64,000 bases of DNA, from the NCBI GenBank assembly GCA_963821505.1, contig CAWGEH010000034.1:124001-188000 (forward strand), written 5' to 3'. Each line of letters begins with the position of its first letter. Within the stretch, counting starts at the first letter, position 1. A program made the position numbers and the translations under genes. This DNA comes from VAZQ01 sp963821505. Its GTDB lineage: Bacteria > Pseudomonadota > Alphaproteobacteria > Rhizobiales > Xanthobacteraceae. The notes beneath the pieces are model-generated. The model saw nothing but the letters and a program-made list of their open reading frames with translations, ran no database searches and was not told the origin of the DNA. Positions 35,494 through 46,394 of the stretch are shown one piece after another.

Positions 35494-35662
35494 CACACCG
35501 CACTCAAGAAGCTCGATCTGTGAGTACGCGCGAAGCAAACCGCGGATTGATACCGTATATCGCCTGAGACGCGCTGTGTGCGACGTCACGCAAGTCGGGT
35601 CCTTGCCGATTTGCGCGTCTAGAATACCGATCTCCGATAGACCCGAGATCGGTGCGGTCGTT

Positions 35663-38600
35663 TTAGTTTTTCGGCCAGATATCGACCAGATAGCGCTTCG
35701 CGGCCTTGAGTGACGCGAGCCAGGCCTTGGCATCCGCGCCGCCATTCTTTTCGGCGTAGATGTCCATGAATGCCGCCTCGACGGCGGGAGCGAGGGTCGC
35801 GGCGTCTCCGCAGACATAGATCACGGCCTCCCGCCCGATGAGGTCCCAGATACTGTCGCATCGGGCGGCGATGCGATGCTGCACGTAGCACTTCTTGCCG
35901 TCATCAGGCCGAGAATAGGCGGGCTCGAGCTCGACGATGCCGTCGCGCGCGAAGGCGGCGAACTCATCGGCATAGAGGTGGTCCTGCGCCGAATGGCGGC
36001 AGCCGTGGAACAGCATGGCGTGTCCCACGCTTTCGCCTCGCGCTTTCATGGCGGCGCGCGCCTGCAGGAAGCCGCGATAGGGGGCCACGCCGGTTCCCGC
36101 TCCCACCATGATCATCGGCGTCCCGGATTTCTCCGGCGGAAAGAACGGCACGCTCGGATGGCGCACGAAGCATTCGGCGTCCATGCCCGGAGCCAGGCCG
36201 GCGAGATGGCCCGACGAAACGCCGCGGTACGCGCCGTGGCCGGAATGCGCCTTGCCCTCGACTACGGCGACCGTGATGCTGCAGGCCGACGGCGTCACCA
36301 GCGGCGACGACGAGATCGAGTAGTAGCGCGGCTTCAACATCGGGACGAGCTCGATGAAGATGTTGAAGGGCAGCGCGCAGGAGGGAAATTCCTCGAGCAT
36401 GTCGATCAGCGACACGTTCTTCGCCAGCACGTGCTCGCGATAGCGGGCAACGCTCTCAGGAGCGTCGCCGCAGAACGCGAGCAGCGCCGCTTTTTCGGCG
36501 GGCGCCTCGGTGTATTCAGCGAGCACCTCGATGTCGGCGCGGCGGGCCACGTCCTGCAGCGCCAGATAACCCGAGAGCAGCAGCGTCAGGCGAACCGCGC
36601 GGTCGACCGGCAGGAACGCCTTGCCGGTGCCGTTCGCGCGCACCCGGACCTGCGCGTCCTTCGCCAGGCCGAAGCGCGCGAGCACCCGATCGATCTGCGA
36701 GGAGCTGTTGTGGGGAAGCACCCCGAGGTGATCGCCTTCGCGGTAGGACATGTCCTGCGGCAGCTTGAAGACGATGTGCCGGGTGGATCGCTCCGACGGC
36801 TTAGGCCCAGCCTCCGCCTGCAGCTCGCGGTTTTCCGCAACGGCCAGGCGGCGAGCGCCGAACTCGGCGATCAGCATGTCGGCCGCGGCCGGCTGCTCCA
36901 GTATCTCGACCTCGTAGCGGTGGCCCTTGACGATCTCGTCGGGATGGACCGAGACCGCGCCGAGTGCGGTGGAGAGCGCGTCGAACAGGCCGCGATACCA
37001 ATCGCGGAACTGGCCGTCCATGTCGTCGCTCTGGTCGCCCTCGCCGCGCCGGTGGATCCGCGTCGCGCCGTGGGCTTCCAGTCCCGCGTCGATGAGCCGG
37101 GGAATGCGCTGGAAGGTGTCGGCCCAGTCGTGGTCGCCGCACCCGAAGACGGTGAAGCGCACGCCCGCCAGCGCGTCGGCCGCGAGCGCGCTGCCGCTCA
37201 GCCACTCCACGAAGCGGACCGAATTGTCGGTCGGCGTTCCGTTGTAGGAGGCGGTGACGATGACGACCGCGCCGTCGGTGGGCAGGCGGCCGGCGCGGCT
37301 GTCGAGTTCGGCGACCGTCGTCGAAAAGCCGCGGATGGTCGCGTCCTCCGCAATGCGGTGGGCGATCGCCTCGGACGTGCCGGTGTTGGAGCCATAGAGG
37401 ACGAGCAACGGCGCCCGCGCGCGGATTATCGGCTCGGCCGCGGCGGCGTGCTCCTCCGCGGTCGCGCCGTTCCCGGTCCGGACCGCCGCGCGCGCGCCGA
37501 CCGCGGGCCTGTTGGCGCGGGCGCGCACCTTGATGCGGAATCCCTCGGGCTTGATGGTCAGCGTCTGTTTCAGCTTCAGCTCGTATCCGGTGTGATCCCG
37601 AAGCTCGAAGCGCTGAAGGATCAGCGCCAGCGCGACGATCGCCTCCTGCAGGGCGAAATGCCGTCCGATGCAGGCGCGAAAGCCGGTTCCGAACGGCTTG
37701 TAGGCGTTCGCCGGCCGTGCCTTCACGCGCTCAGGCTCGAAGCGCCCGGGATCGAATTTTTCGGGGTCGGGACCCCAGATCGCCGGATCCCGATGCAGCA
37801 TGGGCACGAGGGTCGCCAGCGCATCCCCGGGCGTCACCTCGTACTTTCCGCCGAGCACGGTTGTCTCGAAGGCGTGGCGGGTGAACACCGGGGCGGTCGG
37901 CCACAGCCGCAGCGTTTCGTTCAGAATCTGACTGGCAAAGCGAAGCTGCCGGACCTGCTCCTCGCCCGGGGGGTTCGAGAGGTCGCCGCCGAGCACGGCG
38001 CCCACCTCGGCATAGGCTTTTGCCATTACGTCGGGATTTTGCAGGAGATAATACAGCGCGAACGTCAGCAGGCCGCTGGTGGTTTCATGGCCGGCGATGA
38101 GGAAGGTGAGGACCTGATAGCGGATGTTGATGAGGTCGAGCTTTTCGCCGGATTGCCGGTCGACGCCGGAGAGCATCGCCTGCAGCAGATCGGTCTTTTC
38201 GGACTGTCGGGGATCGGCCTGGCGTTGAGCGATCAGGTCGTCGACGAGGCGATTCATCGTCGAGATGTTCTCTTGCTGCTTTCGCTTGGCGCGAATCATC
38301 AGCTTGCGCTGGATCGGCAGCCTGCTGAGATTTGAGGTCGCATAACTGAGCGAGGCGACCATCGCGGCGACGAAGGGATGCGGCCGCTCGCTGTAGAACG
38401 AATTGAAGCGGTAGCCGAACGCGCAAAGCCCGATGGTATCGAGGGTCAGGCGCGTCATATCGGCGGCAACGTCGATATCCTCCTCCGGGTTGAGGCGCGA
38501 CCATTTGTCGACGAGCTGCATGGCGATGTCGCCCATCTCGGGCAGATAGCTGCGGATCGCCATCGATCCGAAGGCGGGGGTGAGGATATTGTGGGCCTTG

Positions 38601-38905
38601 CGCCAGTTCGGCTCGTCGGTCCAGGCCGTGAACAGGCCGTCCCCGGCGACGGCCCGCGCCTGCATGATGCCTGGGCCGAGGAACTTGTCGAAGTGCTCGT
38701 TGTCGCAAACCTGATCGACCAGCTCGAAACTGGACAGCACCACCAGCGATGGCCCGGCAAGGCGCAGGCGATAGATCGGACCGTAGATTTCGGCGAGCTT
38801 GATCAGATTGAGCAGCGGCACCTCGCCTCTGACATCGAGCATGTTGCCGATGACCGGGTAGGCGGAGGGCTGGGGAATGGGTTGCAAATCGGGCTGGCCG
38901 CTCAC
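35663..38905 (-). CDS. self-sufficient cytochrome P450 - NADPH P450 reductase fusion (CYP102 type)
   Basis: A 1080-residue P450 BM3-like fusion that hydroxylates fatty acids or similar substrates with NADPH. The P450 domain (about residues 1-470) has the I-helix AGHETTSG, the K-helix ETLRLWP, and the heme cysteine in FGTGFRACIGRHFALQE. The FMN domain (about 510-660) has LLVLYGSNTGTSEAIAHRIA. The FAD/NADPH domain has PRYYSISSSP, MVGAGTGVAPYRGFLQAR and VIYVCGDA, with Trp in the last residues (VDIWPKN). The GTG at 38905 follows GAGGAG; the upstream ATG at 38950 is less likely. No TetR repressor is adjacent, unlike some relatives. Confidence 0.95.
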   Translation of the reverse strand: MSGQPDLQPIPQPSAYPVIGNMLDVRGEVPLLNLIKLAEIYGPIYRLRLAGPSLVVLSSFELVDQVCDNEHFDKFLGPGIMQARAVAGDGLFTAWTDEPNWRKAHNILTPAFGSMAIRSYLPEMGDIAMQLVDKWSRLNPEEDIDVAADMTRLTLDTIGLCAFGYRFNSFYSERPHPFVAAMVASLSYATSNLSRLPIQRKLMIRAKRKQQENISTMNRLVDDLIAQRQADPRQSEKTDLLQAMLSGVDRQSGEKLDLINIRYQVLTFLIAGHETTSGLLTFALYYLLQNPDVMAKAYAEVGAVLGGDLSNPPGEEQVRQLRFASQILNETLRLWPTAPVFTRHAFETTVLGGKYEVTPGDALATLVPMLHRDPAIWGPDPEKFDPGRFEPERVKARPANAYKPFGTGFRACIGRHFALQEAIVALALILQRFELRDHTGYELKLKQTLTIKPEGFRIKVRARANRPAVGARAAVRTGNGATAEEHAAAAEPIIRARAPLLVLYGSNTGTSEAIAHRIAEDATIRGFSTTVAELDSRAGRLPTDGAVVIVTASYNGTPTDNSVRFVEWLSGSALAADALAGVRFTVFGCGDHDWADTFQRIPRLIDAGLEAHGATRIHRRGEGDQSDDMDGQFRDWYRGLFDALSTALGAVSVHPDEIVKGHRYEVEILEQPAAADMLIAEFGARRLAVAENRELQAEAGPKPSERSTRHIVFKLPQDMSYREGDHLGVLPHNSSSQIDRVLARFGLAKDAQVRVRANGTGKAFLPVDRAVRLTLLLSGYLALQDVARRADIEVLAEYTEAPAEKAALLAFCGDAPESVARYREHVLAKNVSLIDMLEEFPSCALPFNIFIELVPMLKPRYYSISSSPLVTPSACSITVAVVEGKAHSGHGAYRGVSSGHLAGLAPGMDAECFVRHPSVPFFPPEKSGTPMIMVGAGTGVAPYRGFLQARAAMKARGESVGHAMLFHGCRHSAQDHLYADEFAAFARDGIVELEPAYSRPDDGKKCYVQHRIAARCDSIWDLIGREAVIYVCGDAATLAPAVEAAFMDIYAEKNGGADAKAWLASLKAAKRYLVDIWPKN

Positions 38906-39146
38906 TGCTCGCTCCTCGTGCCACCATCCCCGACGTGATGATAATCGCAAGCACCCGGTTCGGTGCGCAAGAGCATCGATCGTTCACGGCAGCGCACTGA
39001 TCGAACAATCAGCCGGATGCCGCGTCCGACCTTGCTGCGCACCGCCGATTTCAGCCGGCCGTGCGCCCAATTTATCGGAGTGAGGCACACTCAAAGCGGG
39101 GCGGCTTGTCGCACGCGTCCGCGCGACGCAGGGCGAAGCAACAGAG

Positions 39147-39947
39147 CTACGCCACCTCGAGCAGAATCTCCGTGAGGCGGTCGGGCATGTCGACCATGGC
39201 GTCGTGGCCGCACGGCAGTTCGTAGACGCGCCATCCGGCGTCGGCCTTGAGCCGCGTCTCCACGCCGTCGAACGGCACGCTGGGATAGCCCTTGGCGCGG
39301 ATATAGGTCTTCCTGGCGATGCGATCGCGGGCGCCGGTGATGGCGATTGCGTCGGTGAGGGTGGCGACCGGGTGCGGCGTGCACTTGGCATCGACCCAGG
39401 CGCGGTCCTTTTCGTTCACCCGGAACACCGCGGCCGGCACCGGCTTCATCGCGGTGTCGCCCTTTTTCACCACCTCCGCGATGGCGTCGCGCACCGGCTG
39501 CGAGGCCTTGGTCGCCAGGCTGTCGCCGCTCTCCGGCACGAAGGCGTCGAGAAATACGATCGAGCCGATGCTGTCGCGCATCTCTTCCGCCACGCCCGAG
39601 ATGATCATGCCGCCGTAGGAATGGCCGACGAGCACGATGTCGTTGAGGCTTTCCCACTTGATGACGTTGACGATGTCGGTGATGTGGGTCGCCAGGTTCA
39701 CCTTGTCGCTGATGAGGTGCGAGCGCTCGCCCAGCCCGGTCATGGTGGGCGCGAATACCTTGTGGCCCTTCTTCTCCAACAGGTCGGACACGCGCCGCCA
39801 GCACCAGCCGCCGTGCCAGGCGCCGTGGACCAGGACGAAAGTCTTGGCGCTCGTTTGCGCCTGCGCATTCGCACTATCGACCATGCCGATGAGCCCCGCG
39901 CCTGCCATGCCGCCCAGCACCGTGCGGCGTGTCTGTCCCTTCGCCAT
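39147..39947 (-). CDS. Tat-exported alpha/beta hydrolase
   Basis: A 266-residue esterase-like protein. The N terminus KGQTRRTVLGGMAGAGLIGMVDSANAQA has a twin-arginine motif, so a folded protein is exported. The hydrolase domain starts FVLVHGAWHGGWCWRRVSDLLEKKGHKV and has the nucleophile elbow VGHSYGGMI, an acid in LDAFVPE or following loops, and the catalytic His in LPCGHDAMVD. It resembles plant methylesterase/hydroxynitrile lyase-like hydrolases. It lies 12 bases downstream of its paralogue and is probably co-transcribed with it. Confidence 0.85.
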   Translation of the reverse strand: MAKGQTRRTVLGGMAGAGLIGMVDSANAQAQTSAKTFVLVHGAWHGGWCWRRVSDLLEKKGHKVFAPTMTGLGERSHLISDKVNLATHITDIVNVIKWESLNDIVLVGHSYGGMIISGVAEEMRDSIGSIVFLDAFVPESGDSLATKASQPVRDAIAEVVKKGDTAMKPVPAAVFRVNEKDRAWVDAKCTPHPVATLTDAIAITGARDRIARKTYIRAKGYPSVPFDGVETRLKADAGWRVYELPCGHDAMVDMPDRLTEILLEVA

Positions 39948-39959
39948 CGCTTCCTCCGC

Positions 39960-40778
39960 TCACGATACTTGCAGCAGGATGTCGGTCAGCCATTGCGGCG
40001 CATCGACCATCACGTCATGCCCGGAGGCGGTGGCCTCGAAGGTGCGCCACGACTTGTCGGCCTTGCATTCCGCCAATGCCTTGTCGAACGTCGGCTGCGG
40101 ATAGGTGGCAGCGCGGATGTAGGTCTTCTTCGCCACCTTCTCGCGCGCGCCGGTGAGCTTGATTGGCTGCAGCGCCACCCCGTTCGGCTGCGGCGTGGTC
40201 TTGGAATCGACCCAGGCGCGGTCCTTCTCGTTGACCGCGAAAGCTTCCGCCTTGGGGGAGGGGCGGCCGGGCTCGCCCTTCTCCATCGCCGCCAGTAGTC
40301 CTTTGCGGCTGAACTCGGACGTGACGTCGAACAGACGCTCGCCATTCTCCGGCTTGAAGGCGTCGAGCCAGACGATCGAGGAGACCCGATCGCCGATCTG
40401 CTCGAGCGCCCCCGAGCCCGGGTAGCCCCCGTAGGAATGCACCACCAGGCAGACGTCCTTGAGGTCCTCCCACTTGAAGACGTTGACGATGTCGGTGATG
40501 TGGGTGTCGAGATTGATGTCCGTGCTCATGAGGTGCGAGCGCTCGCCGACGCCGGTGAGCGTCGGGGTGAACACCTTGTGGCCCTGTTTCTCGAGCAGGT
40601 CGGACACCCGCCGCCAGCACCAGCCGCCGTGCCAGGCCCCGTGCACGAGAACGAAGGTCTTGCGCTGGCCGGTCTGCGCCGTAGCCGACGTGCCGCCGAG
40701 CGCGGCCGCGCCCGCGCTAGCGCCTGCGCTTGCGAGCACGGCGCGGCGGGTGAGCGAGGAGTCGTTGGTTGCGATCAT
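39960..40778 (-). CDS. Tat-exported alpha/beta hydrolase, paralogue
   Basis: A 272-residue paralogue of the preceding hydrolase, with the near-identical segment FVLVHGAWHGGWCWRRVSDLLEKQGHKVFTPTLTGVGERSH. The signal is SLTRRAVLASAGASAGAAALGG, a twin-arginine type. The nucleophile elbow is VVHSYGGYP, with Val in place of the first Gly, and His is in ASGHDVMVD. Of two adjacent ATGs, that at 40778 has better spacing from GGGAGG. The frame continues far upstream but that part is antisense to dnaG. Confidence 0.85.
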   Translation of the reverse strand: MIATNDSSLTRRAVLASAGASAGAAALGGTSATAQTGQRKTFVLVHGAWHGGWCWRRVSDLLEKQGHKVFTPTLTGVGERSHLMSTDINLDTHITDIVNVFKWEDLKDVCLVVHSYGGYPGSGALEQIGDRVSSIVWLDAFKPENGERLFDVTSEFSRKGLLAAMEKGEPGRPSPKAEAFAVNEKDRAWVDSKTTPQPNGVALQPIKLTGAREKVAKKTYIRAATYPQPTFDKALAECKADKSWRTFEATASGHDVMVDAPQWLTDILLQVS

Positions 40779-40792
40779 CATTTCCTCCCTGC

Positions 40793-40830
40793 GAGTTGTT
40801 GTTGGTTCATAGAGTTGTTGTTGGTTCATA
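40793..40830. repeat. 19-base perfect tandem duplication
   Basis: GAGTTGTTGTTGGTTCATA occurs twice head to tail (40793-40811 and 40812-40830) just upstream of the hydrolase ribosome site. It lies in the otherwise gene-free stretch 40779-41141. Confidence 0.9.
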
Positions 40831-41050
40831 TTAGCGCGCGCGCACGAGTTCGTCCCGAGCGACGGCCATGGTGCCGGCCGCGATGGCGCGCCGATGCGAT
40901 CGGTGGTTCTCGCCCACGCCGAGCCGGTGGGCAGAGGCGCGAAGGGGATACCCGTCCCTTGTCGGGCGATGCGGGGTCGTGTCCGCGCGGAGAAAAACGG
41001 GGCGCCGATGAGTGGGCCGCTTCCCTGTGCCCACCCTGCCGCGCCCCCCC

Positions 41051-41059
41051 TGTGGATAA
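41051..41059 (-). promoter_or_regulatory. consensus DnaA box upstream of dnaG
   Basis: The minus strand reads TTATCCACA, the exact 9-base DnaA consensus. It lies 83 bases before the dnaG start codon. A TATACT sequence at 41104 could be the -10 of the dnaG promoter. A single box cannot define an origin; a role in linking primase expression to DnaA is possible. Confidence 0.45.
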
Positions 41060-41141
41060 CCGGGACAACCACCCTTGGCGCGGCGGCTGCCCCGCACAGG
41101 CTTATACTGACAGATCCGAGCGAATCAGCAGGCTCCGCCGC

Positions 41142-43109
41142 ATGCGTTTTCCGCCCCAGTTCCTCGACGAATTGCGCGCGCGCCTCCCGGTTTCGGAGGT
41201 CGTCGGCCGGCGCGTGCGGCTCAGGAAGGCCGGGCGGGAATGGAAGGGGCTCTCCCCGTTCAACAAGGAGAAAACGCCGTCCTTCTTCGTCAATGACCAG
41301 AAGATGGCGTGGTTCGACTTCTCCTCCGGCAAGAACGGCAACATCTTCGATTTTCTGATGCTGACCGAGGGACTGAGCTTCCCCGAAGCGGTCGAGCGCC
41401 TCGCGGGGCAGGCCGGTCTTGCGCTCCCTGCGATCTCGCGCGAGGCGGAGGCCCGCGACGAACGGCGCAAGACGCTCAACGACGTTGTCGAACTCGCGGC
41501 AAAGTTCTTCGAGGCGACGCTCGCCGCGCGCGCGGGCGCCAAGGCGCGCGGCTATCTCGCCGACCGCGGGCTCGACCCGGCAACTCAGGTCAAGTTCCGT
41601 CTGGGCTATGCGCCGCCCGAACGTTTCGCGCTCAAGGAGCACCTCGGCAAGGAGGGGATATCGACCGAGGACATGGTCGAGGCCGGACTGTTGGTCGCCG
41701 GCGAGGATATCCCGGTCCCCTACGACCGCTTCCGCGATCGCGTCATGTTTCCGATCAGCGATTTGCGCGGCCGCGTGATCGCCTTCGGCGGCCGCGCGCT
41801 CGAGAAGGACGCCCAGGCGAAATATCTCAATTCACCGGAGACGCCACTCTTCCACAAAGGTGGAACGCTCTACAATATCGCCGCGGCGCGCGCGGCCGCA
41901 CACAAGGGTGCTCCGGTGATCGCGGTCGAAGGCTATGTCGATGTGATCGCCATGGTGGGCGCGGGCTTCGAGGCCACGGTCGCGCCGCTCGGCACCGCGC
42001 TGACCGCCGAGCAGCTCGTTCTGCTGTGGAAGATGGCGGATGAGCCGACGCTCTGCTTCGACGGCGATGCGGCCGGGCACCGCGCCGCGTACCGCGCCGT
42101 CGATGTGGCGCTGCCGCTGATCAAGCCGGGCAAGAGCCTGAAATTCGCGAGCCTGCCCGAGGGACACGATCCCGACGACCTCGTGCGCGCGGGAGGTCGC
42201 GACGCGGTGACCGAGGTCATCGCCGGTGCGCGTCCGCTCGCCGACGTGCTGTGGATGCGGGAAACCGAGGGAGGTGGGCTCGATACTCCCGAGCGGCGCG
42301 CGGCGTTCGAGGCCCGCCTCGCCGAGGTCACCGCCACGATCGGCGACGATGCCGTGCGCAAATATTACCGCCGCGAGTTCGGCGATCGGCTGCGGCGGCT
42401 GTTTGAGACCGACGAGCGGCCGAAGATGCGCGCGAAGCCCGGCCGCGGCGACGCGCGGGCCCGTGCAGGCCGCTGGCCGCAAAGCGGGGATGCACGCGTG
42501 CGCCGCCAGGATCGTCTCCGCTCCGCCGGCGCGGTGCGCGGCGAGCCCTATGTGGTGGCGAGCCCGCAGCTGGCGTCCAGCCCGCTTCACCGCGGCCCTC
42601 GTTCCGCCATCCCCCGCCGCGAGGCATTGATCCTGCAGACGGTCGTCAATCACCCCTGGCTCCTCCACGAGCACCTCGAGGAGCTCGCCGGCGTGGAGTT
42701 CCGTCACTCCGAGGCCGCAAGGGTGAAAAGCCAGCTGATCGACATTTTTGCGCACGGGACAGCGCCGGACGGGGAGGCCATGATCGCCGAACTTGCTCGC
42801 CGGGGGCTTGCTGAGCTGGCGGGGCGCATCCAGAAAACGATCACCACTGCGGACTGCTGGGGGGCGGGGGTCGAGGCCGCGCCCGTCGACGTCCTGATGA
42901 CGTGGAAACAGCTTGTCGCCTTGCATCGGCAATGGCATTCCCTAATTAAGGAACTCAGGGACGCCGAACAGGCCTTGGGACAGGATACAACCGAGGCCAA
43001 CTATTCCTGGTTGCAGGATGTGAAGGCTCGACTGTCGGTCCTGGACGGCACCGAAGCCCTGATCGAGGGCTTCGGGACGTCGTCCGGTCGGCCGGTTCGA
43101 TCGCTATGA
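41142..43109 (+). CDS. dnaG: DNA primase lacking zinc-ribbon ligands
   Basis: A 655-residue primase that makes RNA primers at the replication fork. It begins MRFPPQFLDELRARLPVSEVVG. The usual zinc ligands (Cys-x2-His and Cys-x2-Cys) are absent: the segment reads GLSPFNKEKTPSFFVNDQK then DFSSGKNGNIFDF, the pattern I recall for the Bradyrhizobium group. The TOPRIM core is intact (VIAVEGYVDVIAM; FDGDAAGHRAAYRAV). The C-terminal DnaB-binding region (about 470-655) has NHPWLLHEHLEELAGVEF. Upstream extension of the frame overlaps the hydrolase gene and is rejected. It precedes rpoD by 252 bases. Confidence 0.96.
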   Translation: MRFPPQFLDELRARLPVSEVVGRRVRLRKAGREWKGLSPFNKEKTPSFFVNDQKMAWFDFSSGKNGNIFDFLMLTEGLSFPEAVERLAGQAGLALPAISREAEARDERRKTLNDVVELAAKFFEATLAARAGAKARGYLADRGLDPATQVKFRLGYAPPERFALKEHLGKEGISTEDMVEAGLLVAGEDIPVPYDRFRDRVMFPISDLRGRVIAFGGRALEKDAQAKYLNSPETPLFHKGGTLYNIAAARAAAHKGAPVIAVEGYVDVIAMVGAGFEATVAPLGTALTAEQLVLLWKMADEPTLCFDGDAAGHRAAYRAVDVALPLIKPGKSLKFASLPEGHDPDDLVRAGGRDAVTEVIAGARPLADVLWMRETEGGGLDTPERRAAFEARLAEVTATIGDDAVRKYYRREFGDRLRRLFETDERPKMRAKPGRGDARARAGRWPQSGDARVRRQDRLRSAGAVRGEPYVVASPQLASSPLHRGPRSAIPRREALILQTVVNHPWLLHEHLEELAGVEFRHSEAARVKSQLIDIFAHGTAPDGEAMIAELARRGLAELAGRIQKTITTADCWGAGVEAAPVDVLMTWKQLVALHRQWHSLIKELRDAEQALGQDTTEANYSWLQDVKARLSVLDGTEALIEGFGTSSGRPVRSL

Positions 43110-43361
43110 AGGCGGGACGAAGGCAAGCCAAGGAAGGTCAAGGGACGTCGGAACCCGGAACAGGCTTTGGCTTCCGCGGTATCAGGAGAGTAATCGGGGC
43201 TTAAGGGCCTCCGACGACACTCCGGCCGGCCCGAATCGGCGGTACCAGGGGTTCGCTGACCAGGGTCGGCACCTCCCCCGGCGGCCGACCAATTCTCCCC
43301 GCATAGGGTAGGGATGGTGTCGTGATCCACGTCCCGGAATGGGGCGCTCCAGGAGAGATTT

Positions 43362-45503
<2,142 letters not shown>

Positions 45504-45664
45504 CGCCTTCCCAGGCTTTACCCGCGCTTGAACGCCGGCACGCGCGGTGAGCGAGGCGCGCGTAACCTTGCGACCGCAAATCTGCGGCGATGCGGGCCGC
45601 GCCAATTCATGCGCGCAAGGGCCGGAAGGCTCGCCGCTCGGCTGCCGAGAAGAAGTGATCGATG

Positions 45665-45696
45665 AAAAAGTTTCGCCCGGCGGAGCCGGGCGAAAC
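45665..45696 (-). terminator. rho-independent terminator
   Basis: A perfect 11-base-pair stem (GTTTCGCCCGG at 45670-45680, complement 45686-45696) with a 5-base loop is followed on the minus strand by TTTTTC. It would terminate the small exported-protein gene that ends at 45801. Confidence 0.8.
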
Positions 45697-45717
45697 CATT
45701 GTCGCGCCGGAGCGCGA

Positions 45718-45804
45718 GGATCGTGATGCGCTCCAGGGTCTTTGGGCTTTGCACAAGTTCTATTCGGAAAACCGGTCCCCCAACTTTCCCGAAACACGCG
45801 CTAG
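45718..45804. repeat. dispersed palindromic repeat, copy D (degenerate)
   Basis: Inverse orientation: GATCGTGATGCGCTC, then TTCTATTCGGAAAACCGGT and a degraded end CCCGAAACACGCGCTAG. The stop codon of the adjacent minus-strand gene (45801-45803) falls within the repeat edge. It fills most of the gap between rpoD and that gene. Confidence 0.7.
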
Positions 45805-46043
45805 ACGCAAACTCTGCGGCCGTAGAGGGCCTGCATCTTCGCCCAGGCCTCCGGGTAGCTGCCGGCGAACGCGACCGCAGTCCAGCCGGGTCCCCAGGGG
45901 CCGTTCACATCGTTGCGCCAGATCTTGCAGTCGCCATAGGCCCAGCGGACGACAACCCACGGGGGCTGCACAACCGCGTTCGCCGACGGTATCACGGCGA
46001 GGGCCAGCAACAGCGTGCCCAAGGCGAGAGCTAAGCGTTTCAT
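45801..46043 (-). CDS. small exported protein, function unknown
   Basis: I do not recognise the function of this 80-residue protein. From the Met at 46043 (GGAGA six bases upstream) it has a signal peptide MKRLALALGTLLLALAVIPSANA. The mature part of about 57 residues is rich in Trp (PPWVVVRW, KIWRND, GPWGPGW, EAWAKM) with two Cys. A stable small periplasmic domain is likely. A strong terminator follows at 45665. Confidence 0.65.
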   Translation of the reverse strand: MKRLALALGTLLLALAVIPSANAVVQPPWVVVRWAYGDCKIWRNDVNGPWGPGWTAVAFAGSYPEAWAKMQALYGRRVCV

Positions 46044-46394
46044 CGAGATCTCCGTGAAATCATAGACTGTTAGTCGGGGGGAAGGGTCCGCGACCGCGGC
46101 GAGTATAGTCGGCGCAGCGGAGGATTCCAGTGGGGATCTCGGGCATCGGACGGGTGGAGGTGACGGCACTGGGAACACGCGCTGTCCGCCGGGCATGACC
46201 CCGACGATCGCGCCGTTCGCTATCTGCGCCGAATCCAGCGGCGGGCAACGGCAATCTAGCCGGCGTAAGGATTGAGGTTCTCAACGGGGGAAGGACGATT
46301 CGAGCGTTAAGACGGATTCACGCGACCTTAACCTTGTTCCGGGATGATTGTGCGGACTGCATCTTTCCGCGAGCGCCGTCATCTGGATCGAGAC
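46044..46394. other. gene-free stretch of 351 bases
   Basis: No convincing gene is seen. It must hold the divergent promoters of the small exported-protein gene and the 46395 gene. TTAACC near 46330 and a GATTC site near 46315 resemble CtrA half-site and CcrM methylation sequences but are single, short and unproven. Confidence 0.4.

Noticed and set aside
35876..38335. Plus-strand open frame of about 820 codons over the P450 fusion
   Set aside because: Antisense shadow of the CYP102-type gene; sequence is low-complexity Arg/Glu/Gln.
20316..41141. A defined integrative element or genomic island with attachment sites
   Set aside because: No integrase, tRNA border or flanking direct repeat was found; only the disturbed gene order suggests insertion.
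45591..45659. A 22-codon Arg/Lys-rich peptide downstream of rpoD
   Set aside because: No ribosome site and composition expected by chance in GC-rich spacer DNA.
46300..46340. CtrA/CcrM-type cell-cycle control site
   Set aside because: Only one TTAACC half-site and one GATTC are present and the TTAA spacing is 17, not 7; no cell-cycle gene is adjacent.
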